NCBI RefSeq assembly: GCF_003568665.1
Contig: NZ_QXMH01000004.1
Coordinates: 600,942-664,941 of the forward strand
Length of the DNA: 64,000 bases
Direction: 5' to 3'
Origin: Chitinophaga alhagiae
GTDB lineage: Bacteria; Bacteroidota; Bacteroidia; Chitinophagales; Chitinophagaceae
In this document: positions 1-9,700 of the stretch, piece by piece
How the letters are laid out: each line of letters opens with the position of its first letter
Numbering within the stretch: the stretch's first letter is position 1
Notes under the pieces: model-generated
What the model was told of the DNA's origin: nothing
The model's database searches: none
The model's input: the letters and a program-made list of their open reading frames with translations, nothing else
Position numbers and translations under genes: made by a program

Positions 1-192
1 GCCGGGCATGCCTGGGACCAGCGGGAAAAGGCCCGTACCGGCAAAAGCGCCATTGCCACCAACTCCCGCATAGACTATATCTACCTGAGCAGGGACCTGG
101 CCAAAAAGATAGGCACCTGCCGTTTTATTTACGATGATTTTACGGCTACCCATTCAGATCACAAGCCGATCATACTTGAATTAAAAAACTAA
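1..192 (+). CDS. Endonuclease/exonuclease/phosphatase family protein, C-terminal part
   Basis: Only the last 63 codons are inside the window; the gene starts to the left. The fragment has the two C-terminal signatures of the EEP superfamily: RIDYIYLS and, near the end, SDHKPI, which holds the catalytic Asp-His pair. In this fold the enzyme cleaves phosphodiester or phosphomonoester bonds with a divalent metal. In Bacteroidota such genes often close operons that contain SusC/SusD and a DUF5689 lipoprotein, and the next gene here begins 4 bp after the stop, so the two are probably translationally coupled. The substrate cannot be told from the fragment. Confidence 0.8.
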   Translation, partial: AGHAWDQREKARTGKSAIATNSRIDYIYLSRDLAKKIGTCRFIYDDFTATHSDHKPIILELKN

Positions 193-196
193 CGGA

Positions 197-2236
197 ATGA
201 AACAATCGTTCTTATACCTGGCGGCTTGCGGAATGGTAGCCCTGCTGCTGTTTGCCTGCCGCAAAACGGAAGACTACAAGTTCAGCACGGAGCTGGCCAT
301 AGACAGCCGCATTGTACGCCTCAACGCCAACGCGGATACCACGCAGATCATTGTATATGCAGACGGCAGCTGGAGCGTGGAGCCGGTGGAAGAAACAGAC
401 TGGATGCAACTGCAGTCCGCCTCCGGCAACGGCAAAGGCAGCGTGCGCGCGGAAGTGACGGACAACAACGGGCAATTGCCCCGCGCCGTAAAGCTGCTGG
501 TGCGGGCCGGCGGCAAAACAGATACCATTTCCCTGCAGCAGCGGGGCCTGGTGCCGCAGGTGGCCATTGCGGACACCACCCTGCAAAGCATTGCCAACGG
601 CGGCTCCCTCAAAACCGGTATGGCCACCAACGTGCCGCTGGAAAAAATGACCATCGGTTACCGGTATGAAGATGCCGCGCAAAGCGGCTGGCTGAAAGAG
701 GTGAGCATCAGCAACGGTTACCTGTTCGTAAAAGCAGACACCAACAAAACCGCCGCCGCCCGCACCGGCGTGCTCACCCTCAGCTACCTGGACGCGCTGG
801 GCGCTACCACGCGGGATTCCCTGAAGATCAGGCAGCACCCCGGCATGAGCTTTGACGGCGCCGTGCTCAAAGACCTGGCCTACATCAAAAGCCTGGCCGC
901 CGGGCCCATTGCGGAAAATATCTACATGGAAGGCGTGGTGGTGAGCGACAAGGGGCATCCCAACATCGCCAAAAACCTCAACACCGCCACCAACAAACAT
1001 ACGGTAGACAAAACGGAGAACGCCATTGCCGTATACGTACAAAGCATGGACGGCGCCACCGGCCTGTACCTGAAAATGAAAACCGCCGGAGACAATATCT
1101 TCAGCTTCAACGACCATGTGAAGATATGGCTCAGCGGCGCCACGCTGGCCCAGCTCAGCAACCCCGGCCGCACCGTGATCAGCGGGCTGGAAGCCACCCG
1201 CGTCATGCACAAGGAAAGCCGCAGCACTCCGCTGCTGCCCCGTGAAAAGTACATCAGCGAGCTGACGGATAACGACCTGTATACTTACGTGAAGCTGAAA
1301 GACGTGGAAATATCCGTGCCCTCCGGCGCCTTCACCAACATCAACGAAGGCTACATTGCCCGCATGGACTGCTACCCCACCCACATCCGGGACGTACAGG
1401 GCGGCAGCCTCTACATGCTCACCAACCTTGACGTGCCCTACCGCCGTGACGGTACGCCCGTGCCGCAAGGCGCCGGCACTATTGCCGGCATACTGGTGAG
1501 CGAGACCCTGGAGCGCTTTGGCGGCAACATCGGCAAATACGCGCTCCGCCACCTGAAGCGGGAAGACATTGCCCTGCAACCCGAAAGAAACAACGGCTTT
1601 TCCAACGTACTGGCAGAATGGAGCCGCTTCAAGAACGAATTTGCCGCTACACCTACTGAAACACAAAATCCCCTTACGCCAGACATTGGCCAGGGCCGCC
1701 TGTTCCAGAGCGCCAAAACGCAGCTGGACTTTACCGGCACCGGTATTTACACCACCACTGACTATAACGGCCTGCTGCAGGAGCCCACTACCGTAAAAGG
1801 CGCCGTTACCCACGGCGGGTGGGCCGCCAAAAACTGGTGGAATACCGCCGCCAACAGCGGGGAGTATTGGGGCATCAATGTGTCTACCGCCGGTATCAGC
1901 ACGCCCGTTTCCCTGCAACTGGAAGGGAATACGGACATTGGCGGGCCGCGCAACTTTGTGGTGGAATGGTCTGCGGACAACGCTACCTGGAGCAACGTGG
2001 GCGCCTTCACTTTTGAGGACGTGGCCAACTGGTCTAACACCCTGCTCACGCAGGTGCCGGGCTACAAGGTGGTGAACTTCAACTTCCCGCAGGCCGCCAG
2101 CGGGCTGCCCAACCTCTACATCAGGGTAAGGGTGGCCAACAGAACGGTGGGCACCTCCACCAACCCGTCCGGCGGCACGCTGGGCGCTACTACGGCTTGC
2201 AGGCTGGTACATGTGTCTATCAAGTACAACAAGTAA
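197..2236 (+). CDS. DUF5689/BACON-type surface lipoprotein
   Basis: 679 residues, starting with a lipoprotein signal ending at Cys21 (LLLFAC). Two BACON-like beta-sandwich segments follow at about 33-118 and 118-213, recognised from patterns such as WSVEP followed by W and LQQ/IRQ endings. A DUF5689 segment is at about 215-465 (YMEGVVVSD, YLKMK, VKIWLSGATL). The last 200 residues look like another beta-sandwich that I cannot name. Such proteins are accessory, probably glycan- or ligand-binding, surface lipoproteins of Sus-like loci. The ATG lies 4 bp after the EEP gene's stop, which implies one operon whose SusCD genes would lie to the left of the window. A strong hairpin terminator follows. 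The ligand is unknown. Confidence 0.75.
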   Translation: MKQSFLYLAACGMVALLLFACRKTEDYKFSTELAIDSRIVRLNANADTTQIIVYADGSWSVEPVEETDWMQLQSASGNGKGSVRAEVTDNNGQLPRAVKLLVRAGGKTDTISLQQRGLVPQVAIADTTLQSIANGGSLKTGMATNVPLEKMTIGYRYEDAAQSGWLKEVSISNGYLFVKADTNKTAAARTGVLTLSYLDALGATTRDSLKIRQHPGMSFDGAVLKDLAYIKSLAAGPIAENIYMEGVVVSDKGHPNIAKNLNTATNKHTVDKTENAIAVYVQSMDGATGLYLKMKTAGDNIFSFNDHVKIWLSGATLAQLSNPGRTVISGLEATRVMHKESRSTPLLPREKYISELTDNDLYTYVKLKDVEISVPSGAFTNINEGYIARMDCYPTHIRDVQGGSLYMLTNLDVPYRRDGTPVPQGAGTIAGILVSETLERFGGNIGKYALRHLKREDIALQPERNNGFSNVLAEWSRFKNEFAATPTETQNPLTPDIGQGRLFQSAKTQLDFTGTGIYTTTDYNGLLQEPTTVKGAVTHGGWAAKNWWNTAANSGEYWGINVSTAGISTPVSLQLEGNTDIGGPRNFVVEWSADNATWSNVGAFTFEDVANWSNTLLTQVPGYKVVNFNFPQAASGLPNLYIRVRVANRTVGTSTNPSGGTLGATTACRLVHVSIKYNK

Positions 2237-2280
2237 AACGGGAATACGGCTGTTACTGCAACTGTTTATTGTTTAAAAGC

Positions 2281-2313
2281 AAGAGGCTGCATCGGTTTGA
2301 TGCAGCCTCTTTT
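2281..2313 (+). terminator. Rho-independent terminator after the DUF5689 gene
   Basis: A perfect 13-bp stem (AAGAGGCTGCATC at 2281-2293 paired with 2299-2311) with a 5-base loop GGTTT and trailing T residues. It lies 45 bp after the lipoprotein stop codon and ends that operon. Confidence 0.85.
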
Positions 2314-2342
2314 AGTCATAAAGCTGAAAAAACCTACCTTTA
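2311..2342 (+). promoter_or_regulatory. Predicted Bacteroidota-type promoter for the 2361 gene
   Basis: TTTA at 2311-2314 and TACCTTTA at 2335-2342 are separated by 20 bases. This is close to the Bacteroidota consensus TTTG-N19-21-TAnnTTTG. The upstream box overlaps the T tail of the preceding terminator. Prediction from motif match only. Confidence 0.4.
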
Positions 2343-2360
2343 ACGCAGAAACCGCGCGCC

Positions 2361-3122
2361 ATGCTCACATTCGAAACAAAATGCTATGAAAATGACTGGG
2401 AGTTCCTGCTGAAAGGGGACCGCCTGCGGCAAATGACGGAGCGGTGCGGCGTGGATTTTGCCCGGCGGGTGGTGATCATCAACAATGTGCGGAACATGGG
2501 GCGGGTAAAGCGGTACGCGGACAAAAAAGTGCGGGAGGGCGTTATTGACGCTTATTACGTGGCGGAAGAACATGCGGCGGCAGCGCTGGCTTTTTTTGAC
2601 ATTGACCCGCAGTCTTTCCGCGGCGGCTATTATTACTCCATTGCGGAACTGGTGGGCATTTTTATGTGCGAAACGGAACACCTGCTGCACTTCTCCAGCG
2701 ATACCATGCCCGGCCCCGCGCATGCCAACTGGATACCGGAGGCGCTGGCTATTTTCAGGGAAAGGAAAGACGTACTGGTGGCCAACCCTACATGGGATTA
2801 TCGCTTCACCCATGCCGAAGAAGAATCTTTTGACAGCATCGGCAATTTTTACCTGGGCTACGGCTTTTCAGACCAGTGTTACCTGGTGAGAACGGCAGAC
2901 CTGCGGCAGCCCATCTACAACGAAACGCATCCTTTTTCCGCCCGTTACCCCGCATATGGCGGCGAGCTGTTTGAAAAGCGGGTAGACAGCTATATGCGCA
3001 ACCATCAGCTGCTGCGCATCACCAGCAAAAACGCGGCCTACGAGCACAAGAACTTCCCGAAAGACCGGCTGGACCGCCTCCGCCTGAAACTCAACATATA
3101 CCTCAACCGTTCATCATCATAA
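2361..3122 (+). CDS. Uncharacterised glycosyltransferase-like protein
   Basis: 253 residues, soluble, no signal peptide. I do not recognise a named family with certainty. The layout resembles a GT-A-type nucleotide-sugar transferase: an N-terminal alpha/beta half with a hydrophobic strand (VVIINNV, about 38-43), then HLLHFSSDTMPG (about 107-118) where the acidic Asp in SSD could play the role of a DxD-like metal site, then WIPEAL and a C-terminal helical part rich in Arg/Lys. It has its own promoter-like boxes and is followed 12 bp later by a small DUF4342 gene, with which it probably forms a two-gene unit. Its acceptor and donor are unknown; another nucleotide-binding alpha/beta fold is possible. 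Confidence 0.5.
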   Translation: MLTFETKCYENDWEFLLKGDRLRQMTERCGVDFARRVVIINNVRNMGRVKRYADKKVREGVIDAYYVAEEHAAAALAFFDIDPQSFRGGYYYSIAELVGIFMCETEHLLHFSSDTMPGPAHANWIPEALAIFRERKDVLVANPTWDYRFTHAEEESFDSIGNFYLGYGFSDQCYLVRTADLRQPIYNETHPFSARYPAYGGELFEKRVDSYMRNHQLLRITSKNAAYEHKNFPKDRLDRLRLKLNIYLNRSSS

Positions 3123-3134
3123 CATCCATTTACC

Positions 3135-3392
3135 ATGAGCTTCAAAGAAACATTTACCCTGCACGGGGAAAACCTGCTGAAAAAAGTGAAGGAAGTGATC
3201 GAAGAAGGCAATGTACGCAAGATCACTATTCACGACAAGGAAGGCAAGGAGTTTATGAGCTTTCCGCTCACCATTGGCGTGGTAGGCGCCCTGCTGGCGC
3301 CGGTGCTGGCCGCTGTAGGCGCCGTGGCGGCTTTTATTGGAGAATGCACCATTACCGTGGAGCGGGACGGGGAAGAAAAGAAAGAGGGCTGA
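3135..3392 (+). CDS. DUF4342 family small protein
   Basis: 85 residues. The family pattern is clear: an N-terminal helix with KKVKEVIEEGNVRK, a central IHDKEGKEFMSFPLTIGVVG stretch, a hydrophobic alanine/valine-rich segment at about 45-72 that could insert in or lie on a membrane, and a final CTITVERD strand followed by a charged tail. DUF4342 proteins are widespread small proteins of unknown function. It sits 12 bp behind the glycosyltransferase-like gene, so co-transcription is likely. The family assignment is good; no function can be given. Confidence 0.75.
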   Translation: MSFKETFTLHGENLLKKVKEVIEEGNVRKITIHDKEGKEFMSFPLTIGVVGALLAPVLAAVGAVAAFIGECTITVERDGEEKKEG

Positions 3393-3460
3393 ACCGGCAA
3401 CCTGGCCTCTCCCGTATTTCCTGGAACGGCGCCTCCGGTTGCCCGGGAGCCAACCGTATA

Positions 3461-3490
3461 AAAGAGGGCTGATCACAGACCAGCCCTCCG
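3461..3490 (-). terminator. Terminator between DUF4342 and the FAD oxidoreductase
   Basis: Stem GAGGGCTG (3464-3471) pairs with CAGCCCTC (3481-3488) over a 9-base loop. On the minus strand it is followed by TTTTAT, so it best serves the FAD oxidoreductase ending at 3510. It may also stop transcription of the plus-strand unit. Confidence 0.65.
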
Positions 3491-3509
3491 TACCATCGCG
3501 TTCCGGTCA

Positions 3510-5204
3510 CTAATCCACCACAGGTATATTCAATTCCTGCCCGCTTTTCACAAGCCGGGCCGCCAGTTTTTTATAGTCCACCTGCTGCACGGTGCTGCCC
3601 TCGTCAATAGCTTCCGCGGCCGCCACGCCGGCGCTTTGCCCCAGCACTATCCAGGCCGGCTCTACCCGCACGGAAGAAAACGCCACGTGTGAAGAAGACA
3701 GGCAAACCGGTACCAGCAGGTTGGTACACTGCTCCGCTTTAGGCGTGATGGCCCTGTACGGCATCTGGTAAGGGCGGCCTATTTTCCTGTTGCCGAGGCG
3801 TTTGGGGAAAATGGTGCCTTCGTTGATGAAACCGTCTTCTGTAGCAATACGCTGACAGTCGTGCGAGTCTACCGGGAACGAGCCAATGCCGATGGGGTCC
3901 GGCTTTTCCACATCATGCAGGATATCTTTTTCCGTCAGGAAGTAAGCCCCTTCCATACGCCGCCCTTCCCGCACGTACAGCACCGGCGGGAAGTGGCCGA
4001 ATTTGGCGAACTCGTCTTTGGCATATCCCAGCCCTTTCATCTTGCTCCGGATGTGTTCCGGCACGGCCGGGTCTGTGCAGAGGAAATAGAACAGCCCCTT
4101 GCAATATTCCGTATGTGCGTTCCAGATAGCCTGGCGGCGGCTGGCGGAGCCGTTGGGGTACTCGGCGTTCAGCCCCACCAGCCCTATGGACAGTTGCAGG
4201 CCGATGCCGTTGTTGCCGTCAAACTTGTTGCCGGGCAACTGGTACAGGTCAATGAGCCTTTCCGTATCAGGGTAAGCCTTGAGGAAACGGCGTACCAGCT
4301 CATATTCAGCGGGGTTGTAGTTTTCCGGTTTGGTGAAAGGCACCTGGTTGGCGGGGTCTGTGGAAAAGCAGAAGCGGAAGGAGTAGGTCATGATGAGATC
4401 GTCTCCCTGGCCTTCGGGCGGCCTTTGGGTACCGGAAATGTAAGGCAGCGGTTTGCCCTGCACATCGCGCACATCCAGCTTCACGGGCTTTTTGGGGTAT
4501 GCCGCGCCTGCCAGCGCTTCGTTGAACTCGCTCCTGCCCTCGCGCCCCACGCGGAATTTCACGCCGGCGGCGGCCATCAGGTCCCCTTCGTACGTAGTAT
4601 CAATGAACACTTTGCCGGCAAACGTTTTGCCGGAGGCGGTGCGCAGCCATTGCAGCGCTTTGCCCTTTTTGCGCACGCGCTGCAGGGCCTCTCCCAATAC
4701 CACGGTTACACCGGCCTCCTGCAGCATGGTAAGAAAAAGGTTTTCCGCCACATGCGGCTCGTACGTCCACGGGCGGTTATCTTTTACGCCTACTTCATAA
4801 GGCAGTTGTACGCCCTTGTCTTTATAATGTTTTTCCACGCGCAGGTGAAACTCTTCAAAAATGCCGCGCAGCGCTTCGCGCGCCATCTGGTTGGAATCGC
4901 TGAAGCTGAGGCCGCCGCTCATCATGCCGCCCGCTATCTGCAGCGGTTCTACCAGCACCGTCCGTTTCCCTTCCCGCCCCGCGGCCACGGCAGCCGCTAT
5001 GCCGGCGGGCGTGGCGCCGTATACCACCACGTCAAACTCCTGCGGCCGGGCGGTTACGTCCAGTATAAAATCCGCCGCGCCGGCTGTTCCGGCAGTGAAC
5101 AGCTGCGGAATGAACACCGCGGCCAGTGCTGAAGAGCGGATGAAAGTACGGCGGTGTTGCAGGGAGCCTGCGGGCTGTTGGTCTTTTCCTTTTTTATGTT
5201 CCAT
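3510..5204 (-). CDS. FAD-dependent oxidoreductase (PF12831-type), exported
   Basis: 564 residues. The N-terminus has a twin-arginine-like motif (RRTFIRSS, Arg18-19) and a hydrophobic stretch, suggesting Tat export with the flavin already bound. The dinucleotide-binding fold is at about 57-88 (VVVYGATPAGIAAAVAAGREG), in which the usual GxGxxG appears as YGATPAG. The nearby GGMMSGGLSFSDSNQ (92-106) is typical of this flavoprotein group. Members occur in polysaccharide-utilisation loci and are thought to oxidise sugars or sugar-linked groups; the substrate is unknown. It is the last gene of the sigma-FecR-SusC-SusD-FAD locus. A close paralogue lies at 56409-58016, sharing long blocks such as EALxGxFEEFHxRVE and KVFIDxxYEGDLMAAA. 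Confidence 0.85.
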   Translation of the reverse strand: MEHKKGKDQQPAGSLQHRRTFIRSSALAAVFIPQLFTAGTAGAADFILDVTARPQEFDVVVYGATPAGIAAAVAAGREGKRTVLVEPLQIAGGMMSGGLSFSDSNQMAREALRGIFEEFHLRVEKHYKDKGVQLPYEVGVKDNRPWTYEPHVAENLFLTMLQEAGVTVVLGEALQRVRKKGKALQWLRTASGKTFAGKVFIDTTYEGDLMAAAGVKFRVGREGRSEFNEALAGAAYPKKPVKLDVRDVQGKPLPYISGTQRPPEGQGDDLIMTYSFRFCFSTDPANQVPFTKPENYNPAEYELVRRFLKAYPDTERLIDLYQLPGNKFDGNNGIGLQLSIGLVGLNAEYPNGSASRRQAIWNAHTEYCKGLFYFLCTDPAVPEHIRSKMKGLGYAKDEFAKFGHFPPVLYVREGRRMEGAYFLTEKDILHDVEKPDPIGIGSFPVDSHDCQRIATEDGFINEGTIFPKRLGNRKIGRPYQMPYRAITPKAEQCTNLLVPVCLSSSHVAFSSVRVEPAWIVLGQSAGVAAAEAIDEGSTVQQVDYKKLAARLVKSGQELNIPVVD

Positions 5205-5231
5205 GATCTTTTTTTAAACGTGAATGAATGC

Positions 5232-6713
5232 CTAGTACCCGGGGTTCTGGTCTTTAGCCGGGTCAAGCGCCTTGTTGTAGTTCATTTCAGACAGGGGAAT
5301 GGGCCAGAGGAAATTCTTGTCTGCAATGGTAATGTTCTTCACCGCCTTGATGATCTCTTTGGCGCGGCCGCTGCGTTTCAGCTCCAGCCATCTTTTCCCT
5401 TCAAACTGAAATTCGTAGCCCCGCTCCTTCATCACCAGGTCAACAAAACTTTGGGCGTCATAGTCTGCCAGGTTGAAGTCTGCCGCGGAGGGCGCTTCCG
5501 GGTTGTAGCCGTAGGCGCGGCGGTGTACCTTGTTGAGCGCTTCCATGGCTTCCGCCGTGGGCGCATTGCCCGCGCGGCAGGCCGCTTCCGCGTACAGGAG
5601 CAGCAGTTCGGAATAACGGTACACGGGCAGGTCTGTGCCGGCGCCGCGCTGGCTGATGGCCTGCGGGTCCTGATACTTGCTGCTCACCAGCGAGTTGGGG
5701 CCCAGGCCGATGTTCACCTTCGTCCACAGGCCTTTGCGAAAATCCGCATTGTCCCAATTGGCATATACGGGGTTGGTGGTCTCGCTGTAAATGGCGTAGG
5801 CGCCGCCGGCTTTAAACAGCCCGGTGCTGGGGTGGTTGGTGATCCAGAGCATGTAATTGCCCTGCTCTATCTGCCGGGTATATTTGATGTAGAAGATCTC
5901 CTCTTTGGTGGTGATCACATCCGGCCCGTATATCTTCTGGTAGTCTGCCGTGCTGCTCACGGGCACCAGCGCGTACTTGCCTGACCTGATGGCCTCGTCC
6001 GCCTTGTCTCTCGCTTCGGGGAAGCGCCCCAGCTCCAGGTACACGTCTGCCAGCAGAGTTTTGGCCGTCCATTTGGAAGGGCGGCCGGATTGCGCGGCCA
6101 CGTCTGGCAGGCTGGTTTCCGCGTTGGCCAGGTCTTCCAGGATAAGGGCGTACACATCTTCCTTGCTGCTCCGCGGAATGTCTGTTACATCCAGGTTTTG
6201 CTCTGTACGCAGGGGCACGCCGCCCCAGTTGCGCACCAGGTGAAAGTAGCAGAAAGCGCGCAGGAAACGGGCTTCGCCGATGTACATGGTTTTCTCCGTT
6301 TCACTGATGGCATTGCCGTTGGGCGTGTTCCTGATCACGAAGTTGGCGTTGCGGATGCTCACATAAAAATCTGCCCAGAAAGGGTTGATGCGGTTGGTGT
6401 TGGCATCGTTCAGCCCCTGGTACTCGTTCATCTGCGCCCAGCTGCCGCGGCCGTAGCCGTAATCAGACTGGCACTCCAGCGTGGCGTAATAGTTGGGCAT
6501 GGTGTTGGGCCGCAACGGCAGGTAAATGGCGAACACGGCAGATTCTACCTCCGCCTTTGTATTGTAAAAAGTTTCCGCCATCAGCGATTGCGGGCTTTCC
6601 GTCAGCTCGTGCTTGCAGGCCAGCAGCAGCAGCGGCAGGGCGGCCTTCAGCAACATAGCGCCGCAGCGTTGTTTTTGCCGGTGAAATATAGCTGTTGTAA
6701 GAATGTTTTTCAT
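5232..6713 (-). CDS. RagB/SusD family outer-membrane lipoprotein
   Basis: 493 residues with lipobox LLLAC at Cys33. The start at 6713 gives a long n-region; an internal Met20 (6656) gives a more usual lipoprotein signal and could be the true start. SusD hallmarks are present: an early helix with DANTNRINPFWADFY, the ARFLRAFCYFHLVRNWGGVPL segment, the RYSELLLLYAEAA repeat region, and the C-terminal RGYEFQFEGKRWLELKR motif ending in a proline-rich DPAKDQNPGY tail. It acts on the cell surface as the lid and binding partner of SusC. It lies 26 bp downstream of its SusC partner. The ligand cannot be predicted. Confidence 0.93.
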   Translation of the reverse strand: MKNILTTAIFHRQKQRCGAMLLKAALPLLLLACKHELTESPQSLMAETFYNTKAEVESAVFAIYLPLRPNTMPNYYATLECQSDYGYGRGSWAQMNEYQGLNDANTNRINPFWADFYVSIRNANFVIRNTPNGNAISETEKTMYIGEARFLRAFCYFHLVRNWGGVPLRTEQNLDVTDIPRSSKEDVYALILEDLANAETSLPDVAAQSGRPSKWTAKTLLADVYLELGRFPEARDKADEAIRSGKYALVPVSSTADYQKIYGPDVITTKEEIFYIKYTRQIEQGNYMLWITNHPSTGLFKAGGAYAIYSETTNPVYANWDNADFRKGLWTKVNIGLGPNSLVSSKYQDPQAISQRGAGTDLPVYRYSELLLLYAEAACRAGNAPTAEAMEALNKVHRRAYGYNPEAPSAADFNLADYDAQSFVDLVMKERGYEFQFEGKRWLELKRSGRAKEIIKAVKNITIADKNFLWPIPLSEMNYNKALDPAKDQNPGY

Positions 6714-6739
6714 GATACCTCTTTTTTGGTCCAGTAATG

Positions 6740-9700
6740 TTAAAAACCGGCCCTGATGCCGAATGTGTATGAGCGCGAAATGGGATAGCCGTAGGCGTCA
6801 TAGCCCTGCGACGTAGAGTTCTCGCCGCCGCGCGCATTTACTTCAGGGTCCCACCAGGAGTATTGGGTGAGCGTGAGCAGGTTCTGCCCGCTGGCAAATA
6901 CCTGCAGGCCCTGCAGCCAGTTGATGCCGGCCTTCTTCACCGGCAGCTGGTAGGCCAGCTCCACGTTCTTCAATCTCAGGTAAGAACCGTCTTCTACAAA
7001 GCGGTTGGATGATTTTACGTTGGCGTTCACGCTGATGAGCGGGTATTTTGCGTGGGGGTTCTCCGGCGTCCAGTGGTTGTTGTATACGTCCCGCGGCATG
7101 TTGAGGCCAAAGCCGTAGTCTATGGTATTGCCGATGGCGCTGATGTTGAAGATATCATTACCCTGGGAGCCCTGCACAAATATGCTCAGCGAAAAGTTCT
7201 TGAAAGACATATTGGAATTGAGGCCGTAAATGAAATCAGGATTGGGGTTGCCGATGTAGGTCTTATCCCTGGCCGTGATAGCGCCGTCTTTGTCCGTGTC
7301 TACATATTTGATGCGGCCCCTCTCGTCGTACCCGTCTTCCATATACCCCCAGAAGCGGCCCAGGGGCTGCCCTTCGCGGAGAATGTTGCTGTTGTCCGTT
7401 ACAATGATGGCGCCTACGCCGCCGCCCATGATGTCTTCTCCTTCATAGAGTTTCACCACCTTGTTGCGGTTAAAGGAAATGTTGCCGCCCAGCTCCCACT
7501 GGAAGGCGCCGGTAAAAATGTGCGCGTCCACGCCCAGTTCAAAACCCTGGTTCCTGATCTCCCCCACGTTGCGCAGGGTGCTGCCAAAGCCCATGGAAGA
7601 CGGCAGTATCACGGTGTTGAGCAGGTTGCGGGTATGTTTTATATAATAGTCCGCCGTTACGGTTATCTTGTTTTGCAGCAGGCCAACGTCCAGCCCTACG
7701 TCTTTCTGCTCCGTGGTTTCCCAGCGCAGGTTGCCTGGCAGCACGTTACCCGCCGCGTAGGTGGTGAACAGCTTGTCGTCAAACACGGTCTTGTTGGAGA
7801 AAAGCCGGTTGAGCGTAGCGTAGGGGTCAATGGCCTGGCTGCCGGTAACGCCCCAGCTGGCGCGCAGCTTCAGGTCAGACACCACGCCGTTGCCTTTCAT
7901 AAAATCTTCGTTGGAAATGCGCCATGCCAGTGCCGCGGAGGGAAAGCCGCCCCATTTGTTGCCTTCTGAATATTTGGAAGACCCGTCTTGCCGGAAGCTG
8001 ATAGTGGCCAGGTATTTATCGTCATAACTATAGTTCACCCTGGCCAGGAAAGAAGCCAGCGCGGATTTGGCGTACCCCGTACTGGGAACGCCGGGCGCAT
8101 CCGCGGAGCCTATATTTCCCGTGCCCGGCGCATCACTCAGGTATCCCGTACCGCCGCCGCTCAGGAAGGTGGTCTGGAAGTTCTGGAAAGTAAAACCGGT
8201 TACTGCCGCCAAGCTGTGACGGCCAAAGGTTTTGTTGTAGCTGATGGTGTTTTCGCTCAGCAGGCTGGTAAACTGGCCGGTGCTTACGTTGCTGGAACCG
8301 GAGGAGTTGATGTAGTTGGAAGTAATGTACTCGTCCGTACGGTCGTCCCGGTTCTCAATGCCGCCGGCAATTTTCAGCGTGAGGCCCGGCAGGGGCTGGT
8401 AGCTGATGGAGGCGTTGGCCAATATCACGTTGGCCTTGGTAGAGCGGCTCCGCTCATGCAGGAAATTGAGCGGGTTGATGAGGTCTGTGGCTACGAAGGG
8501 ATAGGCGGCGGAGAGCACGCGGTAGCTGCCGTCGTCATTATACGGCGTTAAAGTAGGCGGCGCGGAAATAGCGGCGGAGATCATGGAATTGCCGCGGCTA
8601 CCGCCTTCATGATCTTTGCGGTCTGTTTCCAGCCGGGTGAGCGTGCTTGTAAGGTTGAAAGTGAACTTCTTGCTGATCTCGTGGTTCACGTTGGCCCGCA
8701 GGGAGTAACGCTGGTAGTTGCTGCCTTTCACAATGCCGGCCTGGTCAAATACGCTGCCGGACAGGGAGAACTGCGTACGTTCATTACCGCCGCTTACATT
8801 GAGGCTGGCCAGCTTCATGGGCGCGGTGGTGAACACCAGGTCTTGCCAGTCATACCCTTCCCCGAAACCATCTATCTGCTGCTGCGTAAAATAGGGTTGC
8901 TGGTTATCGTTCTTCGCCTGCTCGTTGTAAAACATAGCGTATTCCTTTGCGTTCATGAGGTTGAGCTTCTTGCGCAGCTGCTGTACGCCGTAGCTGGTCT
9001 CGAAGTCTACTTTCGTTCTGCCCGCCTTGCCGCGTTTGGTGGTGATCAGCACTACGCCGTTAGCGCCGCGGGAGCCGTAAATGGCGGTAGCAGAAGCATC
9101 TTTGAGGATGTCTATGGTCTCAATGTCCATGTTGTTGATCATGGTAGGGTTGGTGCCGTTCACCGGGAAACCGTCTACCACGTACAGCGGTTCATTGCTG
9201 CCCTTGATGGAGTTGGTACCCCTGATGCGGATGCTTACCGGGCCGCCCGGCGCGCCGTTGTTCTGCATCACCTGCACCCCGGCCGCGCGGCCGCTGAGGG
9301 CCAGCAGCACATTGCCGGCCGGCACGGCGGTCACTTCTTTTGATTTCACCTGCGTGAGAGAACCTGTCAGGTCTTTTTTGGCCACGGTGCCATAACCGAC
9401 CACCACTACTTCATTGAGGCCTTCCAGGGAGGGCTGCAGGGTAATGCTGAGCGTAGTATTGTTCCCTACCACCTGCTCCTGCGGGCTGAAACCGATGTAG
9501 GAGAATTGCAGCACGGCCTCTTTGCCGGGCACGGCAATAGTGAAGCGGCCGTCTTTATCCGTAGCCTTGCCGGTGGCGGTGCCTTTTACCTGTATGGTAA
9601 CGCCCGGCAACGGCTCGCCCTTGTTGTCTTTCACCTGCCCGCTCACCTGCAGGGGCTGCGTAGTGTCTGCCGCCGGCGCGGGCGCCTGCTCTTTCAGTTT

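Noticed and set aside
212..2212. Very long antisense open frame opposite the DUF5689 lipoprotein gene
   Set aside because: Composition is typical of a GC-rich shadow frame (Val/Gly/His-rich), with no domain or signal. The plus-strand frame has a lipobox and known domains.
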